DNA from: Nocardia sp. NBC_01503
GTDB lineage: Bacteria; Actinomycetota; Actinomycetes; Mycobacteriales; Mycobacteriaceae
DNA length: 64,000 nucleotides
Reading direction: 5' to 3'
NCBI RefSeq assembly: GCF_036327755.1
Contig: NZ_CP109596.1
Span: 6,882,001-6,946,000 of the forward strand
Part shown: positions 16,721-26,700 of the stretch, piece after piece
How positions within the stretch are numbered: position 1 is the stretch's first letter
How the letters are laid out: the number at the start of each line of letters is the position of its first letter
Translations under genes and position numbers: made by a program
The notes under the pieces: generated by a model
What the model saw: the letters and a program-made list of their open reading frames with translations, nothing else
Database searches by the model: none
What the model was told of the DNA's origin: nothing

Positions 16721-17776
16721 ATGACCACGAGCGTCGCCGAGAAGACCGCAGCCGCACCGGTATCCGCCACCCGCCGGATGCATCGCCCGCTGCTCGCCAT
16801 GACCGTCGTCATGGCCGGACTGGCCCTGTTCTCCCTGTGCGCCATGGCATTCGACGATCGAATGCTGCTGCACGAATCGGTATGGCTGAAGCCGCTGAAA
16901 TTCGCGGTCGCCTTCGTCCTCTACGCCTTCACGCTGGCCTGGCTGCTCTCGTTCCCGCATCGCGGCCAGCGCCTGACCTGGTGGATGGGAACGATCTTCG
17001 CGATCACCGGGGTGCTGGATGTCGGGTTCATCGTGATGCAGGCCGCGCGCGGCACCTTCAGCCACTTCAATACCGAAACCGATGCCTTCAATGTGATCGG
17101 GCAGCAGGTTTTCATGACCGGTGTGCCGGGCCTGTTCCTGGCGAATCTGGTGATCGCCGTGGCACTTTCGTGGCAGCGGGTCACCGATCGCCCGCTGACC
17201 CGCGCCATTCACGCCGGACTGGCGATCGCGGTGGCCGGTATGGCGGTGGCCTACGCCATGGGTTACAGCGGTAAGCAGCAGGCCACCGACGCGTACGGGC
17301 ATCCGATCGAACTGGCCGCCGGGCACACCTTCGAGGCCGGGCAGCCGCCGGTTCGCGACGGCGTCGGCGCGATGCCGATCACGCACTGGAGCACCACCGG
17401 TGGCGATCTGCGTATCGCGCATTTCCTGGGCCTGCACGGTATCCAGGTACTCATCGTGACCGCGCTGCTGCTGCCCCGGCTGGCCCGGCGGGTGCCGTGG
17501 CTGCGCACCGAACGTGCTCGCGCCGACCTGATCTGGGTGCTGGCGCTGACCTACGCCGGACTCTTCGCCGTCATCGCCTGGCAGGCTTTCCGGGGACAGG
17601 CCCTCATCCACCCCGATGCGGCCACCCTGACCGGTTTCGCCGCGGTCGCCGCCGTGCTGGTGCTCGGCACCGCCCTGGTCTACGCGATCCGGGGACGCCG
17701 CGGGCCAAGCACCGCAACGACTCTGGTCACCGCAGCCGCTCCGCGTCCCGGGTCAGTTTCACCAATATCGCGGTGA
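16721..17776 (+). CDS. Polytopic membrane protein, unknown
   Basis: A 351-residue protein with about eight hydrophobic segments, including LLAMTVVMAGLALFSLCAMA, LKFAVAFVLYAFTLAWLLSF, WWMGTIFAITGVLDVGFIVM, GLFLANLVIAVALSW and LTGFAAVAAVLVLGTALVYA. Conserved-looking soluble points are HESVWLKPLKF near the N terminus and FLGLHGIQVLIVTALLLPRL, whose His could be a heme or proton site. I do not recognise a characterised family. The ATG at 16721 starts just before the first helix. Its last 50 bases overlap the convergent zinc-ribbon gene. Confidence 0.75.
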   Translation: MTTSVAEKTAAAPVSATRRMHRPLLAMTVVMAGLALFSLCAMAFDDRMLLHESVWLKPLKFAVAFVLYAFTLAWLLSFPHRGQRLTWWMGTIFAITGVLDVGFIVMQAARGTFSHFNTETDAFNVIGQQVFMTGVPGLFLANLVIAVALSWQRVTDRPLTRAIHAGLAIAVAGMAVAYAMGYSGKQQATDAYGHPIELAAGHTFEAGQPPVRDGVGAMPITHWSTTGGDLRIAHFLGLHGIQVLIVTALLLPRLARRVPWLRTERARADLIWVLALTYAGLFAVIAWQAFRGQALIHPDAATLTGFAAVAAVLVLGTALVYAIRGRRGPSTATTLVTAAAPRPGSVSPISR

Positions 17777-18050
17777 GATCGGTGAGTTCGATGGAGTCCG
17801 CCCCCTCGGCGACCGCGGTGGCGACATCCTCGGCCGCACAGCGCGCCGCGAACCACCGGTCCGACAGATCCGCGACCTCCTGAGCGCTGAGCACCACCGA
17901 GTCCTCGGGAATACCGCTGCCCTTGAGACTGTTTCGAGCTTCGTAAGCCCGCTGGCGACAGGACTGCCGACAGTAGCGCCGACGGCGCCCGATCTCACTA
18001 TCGGCGATCTCCCTTCCACACCATTGACAGGGCATCAGGCGGCGAGACAT
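17727..18050 (-). CDS. Small zinc-ribbon protein
   Basis: A 107-residue protein. The N terminus has a treble-clef or ribbon type metal site: PCQWCGREI, then RRRYCRQSCRQRAYEAR (CxxC and CxxxC, both near basic residues). The rest is helical, ISxx-like (VLSAQEVADLSDRWFAARCA, DLTAILVKLTRD). This arrangement is widespread in actinobacteria and is likely nucleic-acid binding. The ATG at 18050 is chosen because the cysteine motif follows; an upstream frame without family resemblance is ignored. It overlaps the 3' end of the convergent membrane gene by 50 bases. Confidence 0.75.
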   Translation of the reverse strand: MSRRLMPCQWCGREIADSEIGRRRRYCRQSCRQRAYEARNSLKGSGIPEDSVVLSAQEVADLSDRWFAARCAAEDVATAVAEGADSIELTDLTAILVKLTRDAERLR

Positions 18051-18118
18051 GGTCGCAAACCTTAGCCAGCCCGCCCCGACCACGCACAAGTGGCACGCCG
18101 AAAAGCCGGAACCTGTAA

Positions 18119-18213
18119 GTTCGCGGCCCGCCCCGTTTCTGGACCGAGTGGAGCGGGGGAGCGCAGCGGAGGAGCGGAGGGAGGGAAGAAACGGGGTCAC
18201 GAGGGCCGCGAAC
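18119..18213. repeat. Long imperfect inverted repeat upstream of rbpA
   Basis: Left arm GTTCGCGGCCC-G-CCCCGTTTCT (18119-18140) pairs with AGAAACGGGG (18187-18196) and GGGCCGCGAAC (18203-18213), giving 10- and 11-bp stem blocks with an internal loop. The 46-base centre is a purine-rich set of GAGCGG-like units. It lies 150 bases before rbpA. The structure resembles dispersed intergenic palindromes found in GC-rich actinobacteria, and could also fold in mRNA. Confidence 0.7.
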
Positions 18214-18364
18214 CGCCGGAGCGACGCGGAGGCAAATTAGACACAGAGTAGAATGTTGGGGTTCTCTCTCCACGGGAACCGAAGCCCGCGCCGATGCGTT
18301 GAGTAAGCATTGGCGTTGACATGAAGTTTTGATTGTTGCCGAGAGGCGAGAAGGGACCGCACCC

Positions 18365-18700
18365 ATGGCAGATCGCGTACTCCGGGGCAGTCGACTTGGA
18401 GCGGTGAGTTACGAGACCGACCGCGACCACGACCTGGCGCCCCGTCGGATGGCGCGGTACCGGACGGAGAACGGCGAGGAATTCGATGTTCCCTTCGCCG
18501 ATGACGCCGAGATCCCCCCGACCTGGCTGTGCCGCAATGGCCAGGAGGGTGTGCTCATGGAGGGCACCACGCAGGAGCCCAAGAAGGTGAAGCCGCCGCG
18601 TACGCACTGGGACATGCTCCTCGAGCGTCGCAGCAAGGAAGAGCTGGAAGAGCTGCTGCAGGAGCGGATGGATCTGATCAAGAGCCGTCGCCGCGCCTGA
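18365..18700 (+). CDS. rbpA: RNA polymerase-binding protein RbpA
   Basis: A 111-residue protein that is clearly RbpA: N-terminal ADRVLRGSRLGAVSYETDRD, basic linker APRRMARYRT, core domain with PTWLCRNGQEG, and the C-terminal sigma-interaction helix RSKEELEELLQERMDLIKSR. RbpA binds the RNA polymerase beta subunit and group 1/2 sigma factors and stabilises open complexes in actinobacteria. The ATG has AGAAGGGA eight bases upstream. TTGACA at 18316-18321 is a possible -35 box, but a matching -10 is unclear. Core housekeeping gene; it marks the edge of the NRPS insertion. Two terminators follow. Confidence 0.97.
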   Translation: MADRVLRGSRLGAVSYETDRDHDLAPRRMARYRTENGEEFDVPFADDAEIPPTWLCRNGQEGVLMEGTTQEPKKVKPPRTHWDMLLERRSKEELEELLQERMDLIKSRRRA

Positions 18701-18756
18701 GCGCACACGGTAGGAACTGACCGTGCTCGAAAATTGACCGTGCACAAAAATTGACC

Positions 18757-18786
18757 GAGGCCCCCTCCCATTCGGGAGGGGGCCTC
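18757..18786. terminator. Strong terminator downstream of rbpA
   Basis: GAGGCCCCCTCCC-ATTC-GGGAGGGGGCCTC, a perfect 13-bp stem with 4-base loop, followed by GTCTCTTTC. Just upstream the unit TTGACCGTGC plus AAAA is repeated two and a half times (18717-18756). Confidence 0.92.
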
Positions 18787-18805
18787 GTCTCTTTCACGGT
18801 ACAGG

Positions 18806-18828
18806 CCCCTCCCGGCGTCCGGGAGGGG
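18806..18828. terminator. Second terminator between rbpA and the ABC-NRPS operon
   Basis: CCCCTCCCGG-CGT-CCGGGAGGGG, a perfect 10-bp stem with 3-base loop and TTT after it. It lies 45 bases from the end of the minus-strand permease gene and probably insulates that long operon from rbpA. Confidence 0.8.
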
Positions 18829-18873
18829 TTTGCGCAGGCTGCGATGCAGGTCACTCGCGCGAGAGGACCTCGT

Positions 18874-19734
18874 TCAGTGGCTGGCGACCTTGCGGTATTG
18901 CAGCAGGGCCAGCGGTACGGCCACCAGGAGAATGCCCACCGAGCACAGGATGGCGTACTCGACGCAGTGATCGGCGGGCCAGCCCACCGCCGGGGTGAAG
19001 CCGGGCGGTGAACCGTTCTCGAAGAGTTTGCGCCCCGCCGCCGCGACCGCGGTAATGGGATTCCACGCCGCCACGGTGCGCAGCGGCCCGGGCAACGTCT
19101 CCCCCGAGATGAACGCCGAGGAGATGAATGACAGTGGGAACAGCCAGATCAGGCCCGCGCTCTGCGCCACCTCCACGCTCGGTGACACGAGCCCGGTGAG
19201 CGCACCCACCCAGGACATGGCGAAGGCGAAGAGCAGGATCACCGCGAAAGCCAGTACGGCATCGGCGATTCCGCCGTTGATGCGCCAGCCCACGGCATAC
19301 CCGCAGGCCACCATGACGGTCAGGGCGAGGATATTGACCACCAGATCCGAGAGCGTGCGCCCCATGAGCACGGCCAGCCGGGACATGGGCAGCGTGCGCA
19401 TCCGGTCGATAATGCCCTTGTGCAGATCGTTGGCGAGTCCGACGGTGGTGAACGCGGCATTGAATGCCACTGTCTGGGCGAAGATTCCGGCGAGCAGGAA
19501 CTCCCGGTACTGGCCGCCGCCCAGGGACGCCCCGAAGATGTAGGCGAACAGGAACACGAACATGAGTGGCTGAATGGTGGCGGTGACCAGCAGGGTCGGC
19601 ACCCGCAGAATGGTCAGCAGATTGCGATAGGCGACGATGGCGCTGTCGCGAATCGCTCTGGGCAGCAACAGCATCGGATTGTGCTCGGCGGGCTGTCTCG
19701 GCTGTGCCGGGGCCTCGGCGGTGGCGGTGCTCAC
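18874..19734 (-). CDS. ABC-2 type exporter permease (DrrB-like)
   Basis: A 286-residue integral membrane protein of the ABC-2/DrrB type with six segments: PLMFVFLFAYIFGASLGGG, FLLAGIFAQTVAFNAAFTTV, LVVNILALTVMVACGYAVGW, VILLFAFAMSWVGALTGLVS, AGLIWLFPLSFISSAFISGE and YAILCSVGILLVAVPLALLQ. Motifs GLANDLHKGIIDRMRTLPMS and FISGETLPGPLRTVAAWNPI are typical of antibiotic and lipid exporters. GTG at 19734 overlaps the ATPase stop (GTGA). It is the last gene of the NRPS operon, and so most likely exports the peptide product. Confidence 0.92.
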   Translation of the reverse strand: MSTATAEAPAQPRQPAEHNPMLLLPRAIRDSAIVAYRNLLTILRVPTLLVTATIQPLMFVFLFAYIFGASLGGGQYREFLLAGIFAQTVAFNAAFTTVGLANDLHKGIIDRMRTLPMSRLAVLMGRTLSDLVVNILALTVMVACGYAVGWRINGGIADAVLAFAVILLFAFAMSWVGALTGLVSPSVEVAQSAGLIWLFPLSFISSAFISGETLPGPLRTVAAWNPITAVAAAGRKLFENGSPPGFTPAVGWPADHCVEYAILCSVGILLVAVPLALLQYRKVASH

Positions 19735-20723
19735 GACAGGATCTCCTCTTGCACGGTGTCGGTGCGGTGTTCGGATCGTTTGCGGTCCGTGGATTTGCCG
19801 GTGAGAGAAAGGAATACGTCGTCGAGGCTGGGCCGGTGCACGTCGGCGTCCAGGATGCAGACGCCGGCGTCGTCGAGCCGGCGCAGGGCCTCGACCATGG
19901 TGCGGGTGCCGTCGCCGACCACGACGGTGATCTGATCGGTGCCGGGATCCTCGATCGGTTCACCGATTCCCACTTGCGCGAGAACCTGTTTCGCCGGTTT
20001 CGGATCCTGTCCGGCGGCGAGGGTGACGGTGAGTTTGTCACCGCCGATGGAGGTCTTGAGCTCATCGGCGGATCCGCGCGCGATGACCCGCCCGCGGTCG
20101 ATGACGGTGATGCGATCGGCGAGCAGATCCGCCTCCTCGAGGTACTGCGTGGTGAGCAGCACCGTGGTGCCGTCGTCCACGAGTTCGCCGATGACCCGCC
20201 ACATATCCAGGCGCCCACGGGGATCCAGGCCGGTGGTCGGCTCGTCCAGGACCACTACGGGCGGGCGGCAGACCAGGGCCCCGGCGAGGTCGAGTCGCCG
20301 GGCCATACCGCCGGAGTAGGTGCCCGCGCGCCGTCCGGCCGCGTGTTCGAGGCCGAGGGCGGCGAGCAGTTCGGTGGCGCGGTCGGCGGAGCGCTTATGG
20401 CTCATACCGTAGAGCCGTGCCACCATGCGCAGGTTCTCGAAGCCGGACAGGTTGGCATCGATCGCCGCGTACTGTCCGGACAATCCGAGTCTGGTGCGGG
20501 CGCGCGCCGGATCCTTGAGCACGTCCACCCCGGCGACGTGCACCCGGCCCGAACTCGGGGCGAGCAGGGTGGTGACGATCCGGACCGTGGTGGTCTTACC
20601 CGCGCCATTGGGCCCGAGCAGGCCCATGACGGTGCCGGAGGGTATCTCCAGGTCGACGCCGTCCAGTACCCGGACCTTGCCGTAATACTTGACCAGGCCC
20701 TCCACCTCCACCGCGAGGCTCAT
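19731..20723 (-). CDS. ABC transporter ATP-binding protein (DrrA-like)
   Basis: A 330-residue ATPase with Walker A GPNGAGKTTTV, Q-loop region, signature YSGGMARRLDLAGAL, Walker B VVVLDEPTTGLD and H-loop LLTTQYLEEADLLADRI. The C-terminal 90 residues are the DrrA-type extra domain of daunorubicin-resistance exporters. Its ATG overlaps the NRPS stop codon (ATGA at 20720-20723) and its own stop overlaps the permease start, so all three proteins are coupled. It powers export of the NRPS product and may also give self-resistance. Confidence 0.95.
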   Translation of the reverse strand: MSLAVEVEGLVKYYGKVRVLDGVDLEIPSGTVMGLLGPNGAGKTTTVRIVTTLLAPSSGRVHVAGVDVLKDPARARTRLGLSGQYAAIDANLSGFENLRMVARLYGMSHKRSADRATELLAALGLEHAAGRRAGTYSGGMARRLDLAGALVCRPPVVVLDEPTTGLDPRGRLDMWRVIGELVDDGTTVLLTTQYLEEADLLADRITVIDRGRVIARGSADELKTSIGGDKLTVTLAAGQDPKPAKQVLAQVGIGEPIEDPGTDQITVVVGDGTRTMVEALRRLDDAGVCILDADVHRPSLDDVFLSLTGKSTDRKRSEHRTDTVQEEILS

Positions 20724-23700
20724 CGGCTCCCCTCCCGTTCGGTGCGGGTGGCGCTGGCGGCCAGATGTTCCCGCAGTACCGGTCCGATGACCGCCAGGGA
20801 TTCGGGCGTGGTCATGCCCGAGTGGCGGCAGCGCACCAGTTGATCATGTACGACTCCGGTGACGTGTGGATCCCAGGCCGCGGCATTGCGGTCCGGATCG
20901 GCGCGATTGATCTCGTCGTCGGCGGCGGTGAAGAAGAGCAGGTCGCCGATGAAGACGCGCGGCTCGAAGCCGTGCGCGAGGACCGCGCCATTGGCGTAGC
21001 CGGTGTAGAGGCGTTCGAGGTGATCGACGGTGAGCGCCGCGAACGGTCCCGGTCGGCCGCGCAGGAACTCCGCGGCCTCCTGCAGGCTCATGCGCGGGTC
21101 GACATCGGTGTCGCCGCCGAGCAGGTCGCTGCCGAATTCGCCGATGATGTCGGCGACGCCGGGTACGGCCTCCTCGAGCCACTGGTCCGAGAGCTGGTAA
21201 CTGTCCATGAGCGCGAGCAGTGCCACCTCATCGCCGTTCTCCTGCAGTTGTACCGCGATCTCGTGCGCCAGCAGTCCGCCGAGCGACCAGCCCAGCAGAT
21301 GGTACGGGCCGTGCGGCTGTACCGATTTCAAATGTGCCACATAGTATTTCGCGGCTTCACCGATGGTGCTGTGGTCATCGGCGCCGGTGACGTGCGGGGC
21401 CTGCAGACCGTAGACCGGGCGATCGGGCGGCAGTTGGGCGAGCAGTCCGGCGAAGCACCAGGCCAAACCGATGGCCGGATGCACACAGAACAGCGGAGCC
21501 GAACTGGTCGCGGTGATCGGGCGCAGCGGCAGCACCGGTTGCAGTGCGGCCGCGAGCGCCGCACCCGCGTCACCGTCGGCGTCGGCCAGGCGACGGGCGA
21601 TGGCGGCCGGTGTGGATTCACCGAACATGGCCTGGACCGGCAGATCCACCCCGAGCGCCCGCAGCTGGCCGACCACCTTGGTGGCCAGCAGCGAGTTACC
21701 GCCGAGTTCGAAGAAGCCGTCGTCGACACCGACCTGTGCTACGCCGAGCACATCGGCGAAGGCGGCACACAGCGCCGCCTCGGTCGGGGTGCTGGGCGCG
21801 CGGTAGCCCTCGCGGGCGGCGAAGACGGGTTCGGGCAGTGCGGTCCGATCCAGTTTGCCCACCGGTGAGAGCGGTACCCGGTCCAGCAGCATGATCGATT
21901 GCGGGACCATGTAATTGGGCACCAACTCGGCCACATGCGCGGTGAGCTCGTCGACACTCGGCGCGGTCCCGGTGCGCGGTTTCACATAGGAGACCAGTGC
22001 GGTGGCGCCCGCCGGGGTGCGATGTCCGATGGTGGTGGCGAACTCGACCTCGGCGTGCCGCGCCAGGGCGGCGTCGATCTCGCCGAGTTCGATCCGGAAG
22101 CCGCGGATCTTGACCTGATGGTCGGTGCGGCCGACATACTCCAGATCCCTTGCGCGCCCGCCGTTCTCGACCCAGCGCACCAGGTCGCCGGTGCGGTACA
22201 TGCGCTCACCGGGCTTGCCGAACGGGTTGGCCACGAATCGCTGTGCGGTGAGCCCGGGCCGCCGCAGGTAGCCGCGTGCCAGGGCGGCACCGGCCAGTTG
22301 CAGTTCACCGGTGACTCCGGCGGGTACCGGGTGCAGACGCGAATCCAGCACGGTCGCACCGACACCGCGGATGGGTCCGCCGATGGTGATGTGCCCGCCC
22401 GGGTGCATGGGTTGTGAGATCACCGTGACGATGGTGGTCTCGGTGGGCCCGTACACGTTGTAGAGCTTGCGCCCGGGCGCCCAGCGGGTGACCAGGTCCG
22501 GTGGCAGGGCCTCACCGCCGACGAGGACATGCCGCAGCGCGGTGACACCGGCCGGGTCGACGGTGCCCAGCGCGGAGGTGGTGATGAAGGCGTGGGTGAT
22601 GCCCTCCTCCACGAAGACCCGCCCCAGATCCGCGCCGCCGACCACACCGGGCGGGCTGATCACCAGGGTGGCCGCGCCGCCGAGCGCGAAGAGCAGGTCG
22701 AGCATGGCGGCGTCGAAACTCGGTGTGGCGAAGTGCAGTACCCGGGCGCCGGGCCCGACGTCGAAGCGCTGTGCGGTTTCGGCGGCGAAGTTGGACAGGC
22801 CGCCGTGGGTGACGACGACGCCCTTGGGGATGCCGGTGGAGCCGGAGGTATAGATGACGTACGCCGGATTGTCCAGGCGCAGTGGCGTGGTGCGTTCGTC
22901 ATCGGTGATGGGTGCGTCCGAGGTGGCCAGCACCCGTCGCCGGAACGAGGGTGCGTCCAGCACGGTCCAGTTGGCACCGTCGGGCATGCGCTCGCGATGC
23001 GCGGAGAGCGTAATGCCGATGGCAGCACCGGAGTCCAGCAGCATATGGCTGATGCGCTGTTCCGGATAGTTGGGGTCGACCGGGACGAAGGCGGCGCCGG
23101 CCTTGGCGATGGCCAGGGTGACGGCGACCGATTCGGCCGAGCGCGGAATGCCCATGGCGACCAGGGTTTCCGGGCCGACGCCCAAGCCGATGAGGACCCG
23201 GGCGAGCCGGTTGGTCCAGCGGTCCAGGGCGTCGTAGGAGATCTGGGTGCCCGCCGCCCGCACGGCGATGGCCTGCCGGTTGAGGTTGGCCGCGGCCTCG
23301 AACACCTCCGGGAAGCTGATGGGCAGGCTGGGTTCGGCGCCGCGTACGGGTGCCAGCGCCGACCATTCACCGGAGTCCAGCAGCTCCAGATCGCCCACGG
23401 CGGTGGCCGGATTCGCGGCGGCCGCGCCGAGCATGCGCACGAATCGATCCGCGAGCCGCTGGGCGGTGGCCTCCTCGAACAGGTCCGCCGCGTAGTTGAC
23501 CGAGACGGTGATGCCGTCGGGTTCGCGACGCGGGGTCCAGGATTCGGTGAGGGTGAACTGCAGATCGAATTTGGCGATACCGGGATCGGCGTCGTCGTTC
23601 TCGATGCGCAGGCCGGGCAGCTCCAGCACTCGCACCGGCTGGTTCTGCACCGACAGCATGATCTGGAACATCGGGTGATGCGCCTGGGTGCGTGCGGGAT

Positions 23701-26700
23701 TGAGCACCTCGACCAGGCGCTCGAACGGGACATCCGCGTGCGCGAACGCCTCCAGGTCGGTATCGCGCACCGCCCGCAGCAGATCGCCGAACGCGGCATT
23801 GCCGTCGAGGTGGGTGCGCAGTACCAGGGTGCCGACGAACATGCCGACCATGCGATCGAGCGCCGGATGTCCGCGCCCGGCGATGGGGGTGCCGACGGTG
23901 ATGTCGTCGCCTGCGGTCAATCGGTGCAGCAGGGCGACCAGCGCGGCGTGCAGCACCATGAACATGGTGACGCCGTGTTCGGCTGCCAGGGACTGCAATT
24001 CGCGATGGGTGAAGGCGTCCAGGGTGCATTCGACGGTGCCGCCGCGGTAGCTGGGCACCGGCGGGCGTGGCCGGTCGGCGGGGACGGCGAGGAGTTCGGG
24101 AATACCGTCCAGGGCGCGCCGCCAGTAGTCGAGCTGGCGGCTGATCACCGATTCGGGATCGCCTTCGACGCCCAGCACATCCTGCTGCCACAGCGTGTAA
24201 TCGGCGTACTGGATGGGCAATTCGGCCCAGTCCGGTTCGCCGCCGTCGGCGTAGGCGCGGTAGGCGGTGGCCACATCAGCCGCCAGGGGCTGCAGTGACC
24301 AGCCGTCCATGGCGATGTGGTGCACCACCAGGACCAGCACGTGTTCGGAGGGTTCGGCCCGATTACCCCCGGAGGCGCCGGTGAGGCGCAAGAGGGTGGC
24401 GCGCAGCGGAACCTGCGTGCCGAGGTCGAATCCGGCGGCGGTGACCCGGCGGATCTCGTCGGGCACCTCCTGGGGTTTGACCGCGCGCAGCGGCAGTGAG
24501 ACCGCCGCGTCGACCGGATCGAGCACCTGCTGGCAGGGTTCGCCGTCGAGCTCGGGGAAGACCGTCCGGAGCGTCTCGTGCCTGCCCTGCACCGCGTGCA
24601 ACGCCGCCCGCAGTGCCTGCACATCCAGTTCGCCGTGCAGGCGCAGGGCGACCGGAATGTTGTACGCGCCCAGCGCTTCTCCCTGATCCCCGGAGGCGTT
24701 GAACTTCTCCAGGAACCACAGTCGCCGTTGGGCGGCCGAGAGCGGGATCTGCTTGGGGCGGGTACGGCGGCGCGGTTCCAGGCGGGCGTCCGCGGCGGTG
24801 GGACCGGCGTCCAGTTGCGCGGCGAGTCCGGCCACGGTGGGTGCGGCGAAGACGGCCCGCACCTCGAGGCGTACTCCGGTGGCGGCGGCCAAGCGGGCCA
24901 CCAATTGGGTGGCGAGCAGCGAGTTTCCACCGACCTCGAAGAAGCTGTCGTCCGCGCCGAGTTGTTCGGTGCCGACCAGATCGCCCATCACCTGGGCGAC
25001 GAGTCGTTCGGTCTCGGTCTCCGGATCGCGGGAGACCACGGCGACCACGGCCTGGGGTTGGGGCAGTGCGTCACGGTCGAGTTTGCCGACGGGGGTCAGC
25101 GGGATGCGGTCGAGCAGGGTCAGACTGCTCGGAACCATATGGGCGGGCAGGTGTTCGGCACAGTGTGCACGCAGCTCGTCGAGGTCGATGGCGTGCGCGT
25201 CGACGGGCAGGACGAACGAGACGATGCGTTTGGTGCCCGCGATATCGCGGACCTCGGTGTGCGCGAAGCGGATTCCGATGTGTGCGGTGAGTACGGCGTC
25301 GATCTCGCCGAGTTCGATCCGGAAGCCACGCACCTTGACCTGGTGATCACTGCGGCCCAGGTAGGTGATTTCACCATTGGCGTTCCAGCGCACCACATCC
25401 CCCGTGCGGTACATGCGCGAACCCTCGGGGCCGTACGGGTCGGCGATGAAACGCGCGGCGGTGAGGTCGTAGCGGTCGATATACCCGCGCGCGACACCCT
25501 GGCCGCCGATGTACAGCTCACCGGGTACGCCGACGGGTACCGGGCGCAGGCGTTCGTCCAGCACCAGGGCACGCGCGCCGCGCACCAGGGTGCCGATGGT
25601 GACCGGTTCCCCGACGACCATGGGTCCGGCGATGGTGACCACCACGGTGGTCTCGGTCGGCCCGTACCCGTTGAACATGGCGCGTCCGGGTGCCCAGCGG
25701 GCCACCAACTCCGGACCGCACGCCTCGCCGCCGACCATGACCGAGCGCAGGTGCGGCAGTTCCCAGCGCTCCCGGTCGATGGTGGCGAGCGCGGCGGGGG
25801 TCATGAAGGTGTGGCTGACCTCCTCGGCCTCCATGAGCGCGGCCAATTCGTCGCCGCCGTAGATATCGGCGGGCACGATGACCATGGTCGCGCCGGAGCC
25901 GACCGCCAGCAGCAGATCGAAGACGGCGGCGTCGAAGCTGGGTGAGGAGAAGTGCATGGTGCGCGAGTCGCGGTCCACCCGCATGCGGTCGCGGATCTCG
26001 TCGGCGAAGTTGGAGAGTCCGCCGTGGGTTACCGCCACGCCCTTGGGTTTTCCGGTGGAGCCGGAGGTGTAGATGACATAGGCGAGGTCGGCGGTCCAGA
26101 GCGTGGCGGTGCGGTCGGCGTCGGTGATGGGTCCGTCGTCGAGCACCTCCAATTCGTCCAGCAGGGCCGGATCGTCCAGCAGCAGCCACGCCATGGCGTG
26201 ATCACCGGCGGCGGCGTGCAGCCGATCGGCGTTCTCGGTCATGGTGATGCCGACCCGGCAGCCGGAGTCGGTGAGCATATGCCGCACCCGATCGGCCGGA
26301 TAGTTGGGATCGACGGGCACGAACGCCGCACCGGATTTGGCGACGGCCAGCACCGAGAGCACCGACTCCGCCGAGCGGGTCAGCCCGAGGGCCACCCGGT
26401 CGCCCGGGCCGATGCCCTGCTGGATCAGGGCGCGCGCCAGCCGATTCGAGTAGACATCGGATTCCAGGTAGGTGAGCGCGGTATCGCCGAAGCGCAGGAA
26501 TTCGCGGTCCGCGTTCAGGTGTGCGGTGGCGGCGAAGTAGGCCGCCAGACTGCACTGCGGTTCGGGGGCCGGACCCCAGGCGGGGGTGAGCAGTTCGCGC
26601 TCGACGTCGGTGCGGGCGTCGATGGCGCGAATGCGCACGCGCGGGTCGGCGGTGACGGCCTCGAAGACGCGGAGCAGACGGTCGGCCAGGATCCGCACCG

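Noticed and set aside
18301-18345. Promoter of rbpA (TTGACA at 18316)
   Set aside because: No good -10 element at 16-18 bases, so not listed as a feature.
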